DNA of 64,000 bases from Streptomyces sp. SAI-135 (lineage in GTDB: Bacteria > Actinomycetota > Actinomycetes > Streptomycetales > Streptomycetaceae): assembly GCF_029893805.1 (NCBI RefSeq), contig NZ_JARXYP010000002.1:6696001-6760000 (forward strand). The letters run 5' to 3'. The position numbers were made by a program, and so were the translations under genes. The notes under the pieces were generated by a model, which saw nothing but the letters and a program-made list of their open reading frames with translations, was not told the DNA's origin and ran no database searches. Positions 45,203 to 54,144 of this stretch are shown in pieces (position 1 is the stretch's first letter; every line of letters starts with the position of its first letter).

Positions 45203-45609
45203 GCTCTGCCTCCCCCTGGTGTGGACGAACCCGGCGCCGGAACCGGGGACTTCCCGCGGACGGCCCGCGATCCACCCTCCAGCACAGTGCCCCGGAACGG
45301 CATCACACACTATGCGCCCGCTATGGGTTGCTTCCGACGGAACCGCAACAGTTTCGTCACGCCAAAGATCTTCGGACAACCCGTAACCCGTTGCACAGTC
45401 CGCGGTTGGTAGCGGTGGGGGCTTGCTGCCAGCGGACGGTGCGGTCCCCCGTGTCCCGGTCCCCGCCCCAACCCCCGGAGATTTCCCGGTGGTCGGGGCA
45501 TCGATGTGCCGAGGAGTCGAGCAATGGGTCCCGGGGCTCCGTATGTCGGGGCGGGCGAGTCCGTGAAAGGGAACCGCTTGCCCCTGCACAGTGCGACGAC
45601 GGGAGAACC
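45203..45609. other. 407-bp divergent intergenic region (protease / NIS locus)
   Basis: Should contain promoters for the protease and the siderophore locus. I find no IdeR/DmdR-type iron box (TTAGGTTAGGCTAACC-like) and no clear repeats. A GGGAGAACC ribosome site precedes ATG 45610. Confidence 0.5.
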
Positions 45610-47241
45610 ATGGCCGTGACCGACACCGCACCCGGGGAGGCCACGGCGGGGTCCACCGCCGTCGCGCAACCGTCGCAGGCCCGCGCCGCGCAGGAGGGGA
45701 TCCTGCGGCGCCAGTCGGCCCGCGAGTCCGCGGCGCGTACCTACGCCCGCGCCCTCCCGATCGTCCCCGTACGCGCACGCGGTCTGACCATCGAGGGCGC
45801 CGACGGACGCCGCTACCTCGACTGCCTCTCGGGTGCCGGCACGCTGGCCCTCGGACACAACCACCCCGTCGTCCTGGAAGCCATTCGCAAGGTCCTCGAC
45901 TCGGGCGCCCCCCTTCAGGTCCTCGACCTCGCGACGCCCGTCAAGGACGCCTTCGTCACCGAACTGTTCCGCACCCTCCCTCCCGGGCTCGCCGACCGTG
46001 CACGTGTGCAGTTCTGCGGTCCGGCCGGCACCGACGCGGTGGAGGCCGCCTTCAAGCTCGTACGCGCCGCGACCGGCCGCAACGACGTGCTCGCCTTCGC
46101 CGGCGCCTACCACGGCATGACCTCCGGCGCGCGCGAGGCGTCCGGCCACGCCTCCGACGTACGGGTCGCCCGGCTGCCCTATCCGCAGGACTACCGCTGC
46201 CCCTTCGGCGTAGGCGGCCCGCACGGTGCCGAACTCGCCGCCCGCTGGACGCAATCCGTCCTCGACGACCCCAAATCCGGGGTGCCGCTGCCCGCCGGGA
46301 TGATCCTCGAACCCGTCCAGGGCGAGGGCGGAGTCCTCCCGGCCCCGGACGAGTGGATGCGGCGCATGCGTCGGATCACGGCCGACCGCTCGATCCCGCT
46401 CATCGCCGACGAGGTGCAGACGGGGGTCGGGCGCACCGGCGCCTTCTGGGCGGTGGAGCACAGCGGCATCACCCCCGACGTGATGGTCCTCTCCAAGGCC
46501 ATCGGCGGCAGCCTCCCCCTCGCCGTCGTCGTCTACCGCGACGACCTCGACGTCTGGCAACCCGGCGCCCACGCCGGCACCTTCCGCGGCAACCAACTCG
46601 CCATGGCCGCGGGCACGGCCACGATGGCCTACGTCCGCGAGAACGGCCTCACCACGCGCGCGGCATCGCTGGGGGCGCGGATGCTGGAGCAACTCCGTTC
46701 GCTGGCAAGGGAGTTCGCTGTGATCGGTGAGGTGCGGGGGCGGGGGTTGATGATCGGGGTGGAGATGGTGGAGGCGGAGGGCGATGCGGACGGGGAGGCG
46801 GAGAGCGCTGCGGATGGGGAGACGAAGGGGGAGGGGCGGGTCGGTGGGTTCGGTGACACTGCTGCTGGGGCTGCTGCCTGTACTGGGCCTGGTGAGGTTG
46901 ATGGGCCCCCTGGGTTGTCGGAAACGGTCGGGATGGACAGCGCCGGTGATGTGAGCACGGCCCTGATGACCGGGGCCGCCCCATCCCCTCGGCCCGCCTC
47001 TCCGGCGCTTGCCGCCGCTGTGCAACGGGAGTGCCTCCGACGTGGACTGATCGTCGAGCTCGGCGGTCGTCACGCCAGCGTCGTCCGCCTGCTCCCGCCC
47101 CTGACGATCACCGATGAACAGGCGACCGCCGTCCTCGACCGCCTCGCCGACGCCGTGGCAGAGGTGGCCCGAGTCCACGGGCGTGGCGGTGTGAGGCCAC
47201 AGCAGCGTCGAGGTTGGGGGCCGGGCCAGGAGGCGGGGTAG
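45610..47241 (+). CDS. Class III aminotransferase (diaminobutyrate-2-oxoglutarate type) of the NIS siderophore locus
   Basis: The 543-residue PLP enzyme fits the 2,4-diaminobutyrate aminotransferase group. It shows YLDCLSGAGTLALGHNHP, QFCGPAGTDAVEAAFKLVR, YHGMT, IADEVQTGVGRTG and the PLP lysine K296 in LSKAIGG. It probably forms 2,4-diaminobutyrate from aspartate semialdehyde as siderophore precursor. It differs from the family by a low-complexity insert of about 75 residues (389-463, rich in Gly/Glu/Asp/Ala). The insert sits between the RGRGLMIGVEMV strand and the C-terminal small-domain helix, where homologues have a short turn. It is followed by a 577-bp gap before the synthetase. Confidence 0.9.
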   Translation: MAVTDTAPGEATAGSTAVAQPSQARAAQEGILRRQSARESAARTYARALPIVPVRARGLTIEGADGRRYLDCLSGAGTLALGHNHPVVLEAIRKVLDSGAPLQVLDLATPVKDAFVTELFRTLPPGLADRARVQFCGPAGTDAVEAAFKLVRAATGRNDVLAFAGAYHGMTSGAREASGHASDVRVARLPYPQDYRCPFGVGGPHGAELAARWTQSVLDDPKSGVPLPAGMILEPVQGEGGVLPAPDEWMRRMRRITADRSIPLIADEVQTGVGRTGAFWAVEHSGITPDVMVLSKAIGGSLPLAVVVYRDDLDVWQPGAHAGTFRGNQLAMAAGTATMAYVRENGLTTRAASLGARMLEQLRSLAREFAVIGEVRGRGLMIGVEMVEAEGDADGEAESAADGETKGEGRVGGFGDTAAGAAACTGPGEVDGPPGLSETVGMDSAGDVSTALMTGAAPSPRPASPALAAAVQRECLRRGLIVELGGRHASVVRLLPPLTITDEQATAVLDRLADAVAEVARVHGRGGVRPQQRRGWGPGQEAG

Positions 47242-47818
47242 CTGCGGGGGCGGTCGCGACCACATCCGAAGCGGGATGTGTCTGCGGGCTCGGCCCCGGT
47301 TTCGTCCTCCGCCCTCGCGTAGGCCTCGGCGGCAGGAACGCGGCTGGCCGTCCGGATCGGATGCGGGTCGGAGGTGGAGCCGCATTCGACGCCGGCATCG
47401 GAATCGGGGCCAAGGCAGGAGCCCGAGTCCAGTCAGCCTCCGCAGCCGCCACCACCCCTCACGCCACAGGCCTGACCGCGCGCCGCCGGCCGAACCCTCC
47501 GAACGGCCGACGCTCTCCAGCGGATTGTTCAACGAAGTCCTCCCGAACACCGCTCACCTCCATCGACTCGACTACTCATCCAGCACGAATCCCGCAATCA
47601 GCCGCCCCGCCACCGGGACTGGCGCCCCCACCAGCACTGGCACCGGAACCGGAACCGGTCACGGAACAGCGACCTCAACCCGCTACCCCCGAGGCATCAA
47701 CCTCGTGGAGCTACAACCGCCTGCGAGCCAGAACGACCCCCAGCCAGACCCCTGAGCCAGAACCACCCCCGAGCCAGAACCACCCCCGAGTCAGAACCAC
47801 CCCCGAGGAACACCGAAC
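47242..47818 (+). other. 577-bp gap inside the NIS locus with short repeats
   Basis: No frame looks like a real protein; translations are Pro/Arg/Thr-rich. Near 47755-47815 AGCCAGAACCACCCCCG is repeated about three times. Near 47610-47660 GGCACCGG-like runs occur. In related loci a decarboxylase or hydroxylase might be expected; no remnant is recognisable. Confidence 0.5.
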
Positions 47819-49783
47819 GTGAACACCACCCCCACCCGCCACAACTCCACCCCCACGCATCCGCACAACAACTCCGGCACAGCCCCGTCCCCGCAGGGCC
47901 GCTCCCGCCCGGCCCGCACCCCGTCCCAGGGCGGCCCACCCGACCGGGAACATCTGCGCAGCACCACCGTCGATCCCCTGGACCACCCAGACCCCCACAC
48001 CACGGCCGAAGCCGCGGCCGTCGAGAACCTCCTGCGCTGCTGGGTCCGCGAGACCGGCCTGTCTGCTCCCGTGAGCGGCCCCCTCCGCATCCCCCTCCCC
48101 GCTAGCGGTACATCCCTCCTCGTCCCTGTTCACTACTGGTCGCCGACGGGATGGCACCGCTTTGGCTTCCCCCGCCTCGCCAATGCCCCCGAACAAGCCC
48201 CGCCGGCCGACGCGGTGACCGTCGCCGCACTGCTCACCCGTGAGTCGATGCCGACACAGGCCCCGGCCCCCGTTTCCGCAGGCGGTGCCGAACTCGTGGC
48301 CCGCGTGGCCGACTCAGTCCGCCGCACCGCTACCTTCGTGCGTGAGCGCCGCAAGAACCCCGACGACGGCCCCGACCTCTTCCTCACGGCGGAACAGGCC
48401 CTCGTCCTCGGCCACCCCCTGCACCCGGCCCCAAAGAGCCGCGAAGGTCTCTCCGAAGCTGAAGCGGCTTGGTACTCACCCGAATTGCGCGGCTCCTTCC
48501 CTCTGCACTGGCTAACTGTCGCCCCCTCTCTCCTCGCCACCGACTCGGCCTGGACCGAACGCGGCCGCCCCGTCTCCGCCGCCCAGCTCACCCGGCGTCT
48601 GGCCGGCTCCGACCTGACGCTGCCCGACGGACACGCGCTTCTGCCGCTGCACCCCTGGCAACTCCGGGAGGTCCGGCACCGCCCGGAGACCGCGCCTCTC
48701 TTCGACAGCGGACTGCTCCAGGATCTGGGCCCCCACGGCCCCCACTGGTGTCCCACCTCCTCCGTACGCACCGTCCATCGCTCCGGCGCCCCCGCCATGC
48801 TCAAGCTCTCGCTGGGCCTGCGCATCACCAACTCCCGCCGCGAGAACCTGCGCAAGGAACTCCACCGGGGCGTCGAGGTGCACCGCCTCCTTCGCAGCGG
48901 CCTGGCCACTGAGTGGCAGGCGGCTCACCCGGGGTTCGACATCGTCCGCGACCCGGCCTGGCTCGCCGTCGACGGCCGTGACGGCACTCCCGTCCCCGGA
49001 ATCGACGTAGTGATCCGGCACAACCCGTTCACCCCCTCACATGACGTCTCCTGCATCGCCGGACTTGTCTCACCCCGCCCTCACGCCCGAGCGGGCACCG
49101 CCGAGGACCGTCCGGACAGGGGGCGCCAGGACGGGGACTGCCGGGAGGCGGACCGGCCGACCTGGCGGTCCCGGCTGGGCGAAGTGGTCACGCGCCTCGC
49201 CGCCCGCACCGGCCGGCCCCGAGGTGCCGTCGCCACCGAGTGGTTCCTGCGCTACCTGGAACACGTGGTCCGCCCGGTGCTGTGGCTCGACGGGGAAGCA
49301 GGGATCGCGCTGGAGGCACACCAGCAGAACACCTTGGTCCTGCTGGACGGCGACGGTTGGCCCGTCGGCGGCCGTTACCGCGACAACCAGGGCTACTACT
49401 TCCGCGAGTCCCGACGGGCGGAACTCGACGCCCGGCTGCCCGGCATCGGGGTCCACAGCGACACCTTCGTCTCTGACGAGGTCACTGACGAGCGCTTCGC
49501 CTATTACCTCGCCATCAACAACGTCCTCGGCCTCATCGGGGCGTTCGGCTCCCAGGGCCTGGCCGACGAACGGCTGCTGCTCGCCGCCTTCCGGCGCTTC
49601 CTCGCCGACGTGGCCTCAGGGCCCGCCCGACTGCGCTCCACGCTTCCCGGCCGCCTGCTCGACGCGCCCGTCCTGCGTTGCAAGGCCAATCTGCTGACCC
49701 GTGTGCACGGCCTGGACGAACTCGTCGGTCCGGTCGACACCCAGTCCGTCTACGTCACCATCGCCAACCCCCTTCATTTCTGA
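47819..49783 (+). CDS. IucA/IucC-family NRPS-independent siderophore synthetase
   Basis: The 654-residue NIS synthetase condenses a carboxylate with an amine or hydroxamate via acyl-adenylate. After a 60-residue Pro/Thr/His-rich extension it shows the conserved ATP- and citrate-site blocks: GHPLHPAPKSREG, LLPLHPWQLREV, SSVRTVHR, MLKLSLGLRITNSRREN and, in the C-terminal FhuF-like part, ALEAHQQNTLVLLD and RDNQGYY. All main motifs are intact. GTG 47819 follows GAGGAACACC. It is linked with the upstream aminotransferase and downstream acyltransferase, 40 bp apart. Confidence 0.95.
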   Translation: MNTTPTRHNSTPTHPHNNSGTAPSPQGRSRPARTPSQGGPPDREHLRSTTVDPLDHPDPHTTAEAAAVENLLRCWVRETGLSAPVSGPLRIPLPASGTSLLVPVHYWSPTGWHRFGFPRLANAPEQAPPADAVTVAALLTRESMPTQAPAPVSAGGAELVARVADSVRRTATFVRERRKNPDDGPDLFLTAEQALVLGHPLHPAPKSREGLSEAEAAWYSPELRGSFPLHWLTVAPSLLATDSAWTERGRPVSAAQLTRRLAGSDLTLPDGHALLPLHPWQLREVRHRPETAPLFDSGLLQDLGPHGPHWCPTSSVRTVHRSGAPAMLKLSLGLRITNSRRENLRKELHRGVEVHRLLRSGLATEWQAAHPGFDIVRDPAWLAVDGRDGTPVPGIDVVIRHNPFTPSHDVSCIAGLVSPRPHARAGTAEDRPDRGRQDGDCREADRPTWRSRLGEVVTRLAARTGRPRGAVATEWFLRYLEHVVRPVLWLDGEAGIALEAHQQNTLVLLDGDGWPVGGRYRDNQGYYFRESRRAELDARLPGIGVHSDTFVSDEVTDERFAYYLAINNVLGLIGAFGSQGLADERLLLAAFRRFLADVASGPARLRSTLPGRLLDAPVLRCKANLLTRVHGLDELVGPVDTQSVYVTIANPLHF

Positions 49784-49822
49784 GGAACATGACCCGCCCC
49801 GCCTTCTGAGAGGAGCGCCCCC

Positions 49823-50713
49823 GTGTCTCCCACCGACCCGACCGCCGACACCGTTTCCGCCCCCGGGCCCGATGTCGGCACCAGCACCTGCCCCGCTCCG
49901 GACGGGGCCGGGACGGTCGAGGGCGCCGACCGGAGCGCTGATCGGAGCACCGACCAGGAGGACACGCTGGACCTGCGCCTGCCGGACGAACTCGTCGCAC
50001 TCTTCGAGACGGGAAATCCCGGCGCAGGCGATACCCACCCCCGAACTCACCCCCACACCAACACCGATGCCGAAGCCGGGCACGAGCACCAGAGTCGGGG
50101 CGACAAGCACCCAACGACTGTCCGATCCATCCAGGCCTGCGATGACCTGCTCGACTGCGTCGCCGAATGGGGACCGGTCACCACCCCGGTCGGCGTGTTC
50201 CAGCTCGTGCCCGTGCGCGTCGAGCGGGACCTTCCCCTCGTGTCCCGGTGGATGAACGACCCCGCCGTGGCCGCGTTCTGGGAGCTGGCCGGGCCCCAGG
50301 ACGTGACGGAGGAGCATCTGCGCTCCCAGCTGACGGGCGACGGACGCAGCGTGCCCTGCCTCGGAGTGCTGGAGGGCACCCCGATGAGTTACTGGGAGAT
50401 CTACCGGGCAGACCTGGATCCCCTGGCCCGTCACTATCCGGCCAGGCCGCACGACACCGGTATCCATCTCCTCATCGGAGGCGACACCGATCGGGGACGC
50501 GGTCGTGGCAGCACTCTTCTCAGAGCCGTCGCCGATCTCGTGCTCGACAACAGGCGCGCCTGTGCCCGAGTCGTCGCGGAACCCGACCTTCGCAACATTC
50601 CGTCCGTCACCGCCTTCCTGAGCGCAGGATTCCGCTTCTCCGCCGAGGTGAACCTGCCCGCCAAGCGGGCGGCCCTCATGATCCGAGACCGGTCCCTGCG
50701 CGATGTGATGTAG
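49823..50713 (+). CDS. GNAT acyltransferase of the IucB/MbtK siderophore type
   Basis: The 296-residue protein has a 125-residue disordered N-terminal region and a C-terminal GNAT domain (about 130-290) of the lysine/diamine N-acyltransferase kind. Landmarks are VPVRVERDLPLVSRWMNDPAVAAFWELAGP, YWEIYRADLDPLARHYPARPHDTGIHLLIG, the acetyl-CoA loop GGDTDRGRGRGSTLLRA and VAEPDLRNIPSVTAFLSAGFRF. The WMNDP and HDTGIH segments match IucB-type enzymes that acylate hydroxylated diamines. This suggests the product is an acyl-hydroxamate. Confidence 0.9.
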   Translation: MSPTDPTADTVSAPGPDVGTSTCPAPDGAGTVEGADRSADRSTDQEDTLDLRLPDELVALFETGNPGAGDTHPRTHPHTNTDAEAGHEHQSRGDKHPTTVRSIQACDDLLDCVAEWGPVTTPVGVFQLVPVRVERDLPLVSRWMNDPAVAAFWELAGPQDVTEEHLRSQLTGDGRSVPCLGVLEGTPMSYWEIYRADLDPLARHYPARPHDTGIHLLIGGDTDRGRGRGSTLLRAVADLVLDNRRACARVVAEPDLRNIPSVTAFLSAGFRFSAEVNLPAKRAALMIRDRSLRDVM

Positions 50714-51103
50714 CAGCACGTCATCGCGCAAGCACTTTTGGTACACCGCTCGCGCCGAGTCGGTTCCCACCCACCACGGAACCTTTTCCGAAGCGCCCGG
50801 GACCACACGACCGCCGCCCCCCACCACCCGCCCCACCACTCCACGGGGTGACGATCGGTATCGGCCGCCGCCGTCGTATCGAAGTCGTCTCGATCAGCCC
50901 CGGCCAGTCCCGATCAGTCACCAGACATCCGCGACCAGCCCCCAGCCGGTCCCGACCAGACGAGCCCCGGTCGATTCCGAACCGGCTGGAGCCGATCCGA
51001 TCTCCATCCGTTGCTTCTCCGAGGAGCCCCAGGTCTTGATCCCGCCCTTCGTCACCGCCTTGATCACCCCTTTGTCAGTCCCGGGTCGTAGGGTGGTCGC
51101 GCT
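50714..51103 (+). other. 390-bp intergenic region before dinG
   Basis: No gene or strong hairpin found. It contains loose repeats of CCGATC, CCAGTCCCGATCAGTCACC and CCGGTCCCGACCAG. No LexA box is visible upstream of dinG. Confidence 0.45.
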
Positions 51104-53122
51104 ATGACGAAGCCCTCACTCCCCGAACTCCTGCATGCTGCCGTCACTGCCGTCGGCGGTACGGAGCGCCCCGGCCAGGTGACCATGGCCGAATCCGTCG
51201 CGGAAGCGATCGACGACGGTTCCCACCTGCTGGTGCAGGCCGGCACCGGTACCGGAAAGTCGCTGGGCTATCTCGTGCCCGCGCTCGCACACGGGGAGCG
51301 GGTCGTCGTCGCCACGGCCACCCTGGCCCTGCAGAGACAGCTCGTCGAGCGCGACCTGCCGCGCACGGTCGATGCGCTGCACCCCCTGCTGCGCCGCCGC
51401 CCGGAGTTCGCGATGCTCAAGGGCCGGTCGAACTATCTGTGTCTGCACCGCCTCCACGAGGGTGTCCCGCAGGACGAGGAGGAGGGCCTCTTCGATCAGT
51501 TCGAGGCCGCCGCGCCCACCAGCAAGCTGGGCCAGGACCTGATCCGGCTGCGGGACTGGTCGCAGGACACCGAGACCGGTGACCGTGACGACCTCACGCC
51601 GGGTGTCTCCGACCGTGCCTGGGCGCAGATCTCCGTGTCCTCCCGCGAGTGCCTGGGAGCGACGAAGTGTGCTTATGGCGCCGAGTGCTTCGCCGAGATG
51701 GCCCGTGAGCGCGCCAAGCTCGCCGAGGTCGTCGTCACCAATCACGCGCTGCTCGCGATCGATGCGATCGAAGGCGCCCCCGTGCTTCCCCAGCACGAGG
51801 TCCTGATCGTCGACGAGGCGCATGAGCTCGTCTCCCGGGTCACCGGCGTCGCCACCGGCGAGCTCACCCCCGGCCAGGTCAACCGCGCGGTGCGCCGTTC
51901 CGCGAAGCTCGTCAACGAGAAGGCGGCCGACCAGCTCCAGACCGCGGCCGAGGGCTTCGAGCGGCTGATGGAGCTCGCCCTGCCCGGCCGCCTGGAGGAG
52001 ATCCCGGAGGACCTCGGCTACGCGCTGATGGCCCTGCGCGACGCCGCCCGTACGGTCATCTCCGCGATCGGCGCGACGCGCGACAAGTCGGTCCAGGACG
52101 AGGACGCGGTCCGCAAGCAGGCGCTCGCCTCCGTGGAGTCGGTGCACGACGTGGCGGAGCGGATCACGAACGGCTCGGAGTGGGACGTCGTCTGGTACGA
52201 GCGTCACGACCGCTTCGGCGCCTCCCTGCGCGTGGCTCCCATGTCGGTGTCGGGCCTGCTGAGGGAGAAGCTGTTCGCGGACCGCTCCGTGGTCCTGACC
52301 TCGGCGACCCTGAAGCTGGGCGGCGACTTCAACGGCGTAGGAGCGTCTCTGGGGCTCGCTCCGGAGGGAGCAGAGGGTGATGACCTGCCGAGGTGGAAGG
52401 GGATCGACGTCGGTTCGCCCTTCGACTACCCCAGGCAGGGCATCCTCTATGTCGCCAAGCACCTTGCGCGTCCCGCGCGGGACGGTGACCGAGTCGACAT
52501 GCTCGACGAGCTGACGGAGCTCATCCAGGCGGCCGGCGGCCGCACCCTGGGGCTCTTCTCGTCGATGAGGGCGGCCCAGCTCGCCGCGGAGGAACTGCGC
52601 TCCCGCATCCCCGAGTTCCCGATCCTCCTCCAGGGCGAGGAGACCCTCGGCGAACTGATCAAGAACTTCGCGGCCGACCCGAAGACCTGCCTCTTCGGCA
52701 CGCTGTCTCTCTGGCAGGGCGTCGACGTGCCCGGCCCGAGCTGTCAGCTGGTGGTCATGGACAAGATCCCCTTCCCGCGCCCCGACGACCCCCTGATGAG
52801 CGCCCGCCAGAAGGCGGTCGAGGACGCGGGGGGCAACGGCTTCATGGCGGTCGCGGCCACGCACGCCGCGCTGCTCATGGCCCAGGGCGCAGGACGCCTC
52901 GTACGGGCCTCGGGGGACCGTGGCGTGGTCGCCGTACTGGATCAGCGGCTGGCGACGGCGCGGTACGGCAGCTATCTCAAGGCGTCACTTCCCGACTTCT
53001 GGTACACCACGGACCGTAACCAGGTCCGCAAGTCGCTGGCGGCGATCGACGCGGCGGCGAAGGCCACGGAAGCGGCGGAGCTCGCCGCCGAAGCCGAGAA
53101 GGCTCAGGCGGAGATCGGGTGA
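51104..53122 (+). CDS. dinG: DinG/XPD-family Fe-S DNA helicase
   Basis: The 672-residue 5'-3' helicase has Walker A AGTGTGKS at 46-53 and DEAH at 237-240. The iron-sulfur cysteines C113 (NYLC), C183 (RECLGATKC), C189 and C195 are in correct order. The helicase C part has GLFSSMRAAQ, LFGTLSLWQGVDVPG and AQGAGRLVR. It resolves DNA structures and R-loops. It converges with lexA and ends in a paired terminator region. Confidence 0.95.
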   Translation: MTKPSLPELLHAAVTAVGGTERPGQVTMAESVAEAIDDGSHLLVQAGTGTGKSLGYLVPALAHGERVVVATATLALQRQLVERDLPRTVDALHPLLRRRPEFAMLKGRSNYLCLHRLHEGVPQDEEEGLFDQFEAAAPTSKLGQDLIRLRDWSQDTETGDRDDLTPGVSDRAWAQISVSSRECLGATKCAYGAECFAEMARERAKLAEVVVTNHALLAIDAIEGAPVLPQHEVLIVDEAHELVSRVTGVATGELTPGQVNRAVRRSAKLVNEKAADQLQTAAEGFERLMELALPGRLEEIPEDLGYALMALRDAARTVISAIGATRDKSVQDEDAVRKQALASVESVHDVAERITNGSEWDVVWYERHDRFGASLRVAPMSVSGLLREKLFADRSVVLTSATLKLGGDFNGVGASLGLAPEGAEGDDLPRWKGIDVGSPFDYPRQGILYVAKHLARPARDGDRVDMLDELTELIQAAGGRTLGLFSSMRAAQLAAEELRSRIPEFPILLQGEETLGELIKNFAADPKTCLFGTLSLWQGVDVPGPSCQLVVMDKIPFPRPDDPLMSARQKAVEDAGGNGFMAVAATHAALLMAQGAGRLVRASGDRGVVAVLDQRLATARYGSYLKASLPDFWYTTDRNQVRKSLAAIDAAAKATEAAELAAEAEKAQAEIG

Positions 53123-53126
53123 ACGC

Positions 53127-53162
53127 CTGTTGGCCTGACTCGGTGCAGGGTCGGGCCAACAG
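53127..53162 (+). terminator. dinG terminator
   Basis: CTGTTGGCC (53127-53135) pairs with GGCCAACAG (53154-53162). The stem extends inward to about 15 bp with two G-U pairs and a 6-base loop. It starts 5 bp after the stop. Confidence 0.85.
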
Positions 53163-53226
53163 AAGGTGGGCGGCGAGTCGCCGACGTTGAACAGTGCGCC
53201 GACGTGTCCCAGGCGTGGACAGCACA

Positions 53227-53260
53227 GGGCCCCGGAACCGGCGCAGGGGTTCCGGGGCCC
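53227..53260 (-). terminator. lexA terminator
   Basis: GGGCCCCGGAACC (53227-53239) is exactly complementary to 53248-53260 across an 8-base loop. It is 30 bp past the lexA stop, facing the dinG terminator. Confidence 0.85.
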
Positions 53261-53289
53261 GGTCTGGGCGGCAAGGTCGGCCGCGGCGC

Positions 53290-54069
53290 TCAGACGCGCC
53301 GCAGAACCGCGACTACCTTGCCGAGGATGGTCGCGTCGTCGCCCGGGATCGGCTCGTACGCGGAGTTGTGGGGAAGCAGCCAGACATGGCCGTCCTCGCG
53401 CTTGAAGCGCTTGACGGTGGCTTCGCCGTCGAGCATGGCGGCCACGATGTCGCCGTTCTCGGCGACGGGCTGGCGGCGCACGGTGACCCAGTCGCCGTCG
53501 CAGATCGCGGCCTCGATCATCGAGTCGCCGACGACCTTCAGCACGAACAGCTCACCGTCACCGACGAGCTGGCGGGGCAGGGGGAATACGTCCTCGACGG
53601 ATTCCTCGGCGAGGATCGGACCACCGGCGGCGATCCGGCCCACCAGGGGGACGTACGACGCGGCGGGCTTGCCCGCGGTGTCCGTGGGCTGCACCGAGGT
53701 GCCCTGGTCGGAGCCGCGCACCTCGTACGCGCGCGGGCGGTGCGGATCACGGCGCAGGAAGCCCTTGCGCTCCAGTGCCATCAGCTGGTGTGCGACGGAC
53801 GAGGTGCTGGACAGACCGACCGCCTGGCCGATCTCCCGCATCGATGGCGGGTAGCCGCGCCGCTGGACGGAATCCCTGATGACCTCGATCACCCGGCGCT
53901 GCCTGTCGGTGAGTCCCGAGCTGTCGGCCCGGATGCCTGGAGGTCGGCCCGGCAGGGAGCGCTTGTGCCCCTCGGGATTCACGGCTTCGTTCATCGCATG
54001 CACCGGCTCGAGTCGGCCCTGGGAACGGTCCTGGGCAGTGATGGTGGCACTGTCTGCGGTCGTGGTCAC
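53290..54069 (-). CDS. lexA: LexA SOS repressor
   Basis: The 259-residue repressor has a winged-helix region starting at [15 protein letters not shown] and a recognition helix around [19 protein letters not shown]. The S24 autoprotease domain has cleavage site Ala148-Gly149 in GRIAAGG, Ser183 in VVGDSMIE and Lys220 in ATVKRF. The GTG at 54069 has GAGAGGGG upstream; an ATG at 53994 (MNEAVNPEG) is a second possibility. It has an imperfect LexA box in its own promoter, as expected for autoregulation. Confidence 0.97.
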   Translation of the reverse strand: MTTTADSATITAQDRSQGRLEPVHAMNEAVNPEGHKRSLPGRPPGIRADSSGLTDRQRRVIEVIRDSVQRRGYPPSMREIGQAVGLSSTSSVAHQLMALERKGFLRRDPHRPRAYEVRGSDQGTSVQPTDTAGKPAASYVPLVGRIAAGGPILAEESVEDVFPLPRQLVGDGELFVLKVVGDSMIEAAICDGDWVTVRRQPVAENGDIVAAMLDGEATVKRFKREDGHVWLLPHNSAYEPIPGDDATILGKVVAVLRRV

Positions 54070-54128
54070 GTCGGCCCCTCTCGATGGTCTCCCTGCTGGA
54101 CAACGGTAGTTGCTTTCGAAAGGTTGCG

Positions 54129-54144
54129 CCAAACACACGTTCGA
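54129..54144 (-). promoter_or_regulatory. LexA box upstream of lexA
   Basis: CCAAACACACGTTCGA matches the actinobacterial LexA consensus TCGAAC-N4-GTTCGA at all but two positions, with a perfect GTTCGA half. It is 60 bp before the lexA start. Confidence 0.75.

Noticed and set aside
45203-45609. Iron-box (DmdR/IdeR-type) operator for the NIS locus
   Set aside because: No sequence near the 19-bp consensus was found by eye; absence is reported rather than a weak match.
47214-47822. 202-residue frame between the NIS aminotransferase and synthetase
   Set aside because: Pro/Thr/Arg low-complexity sequence driven by DNA repeats, overlapping both neighbours and without a ribosome site; listed only as a gap.
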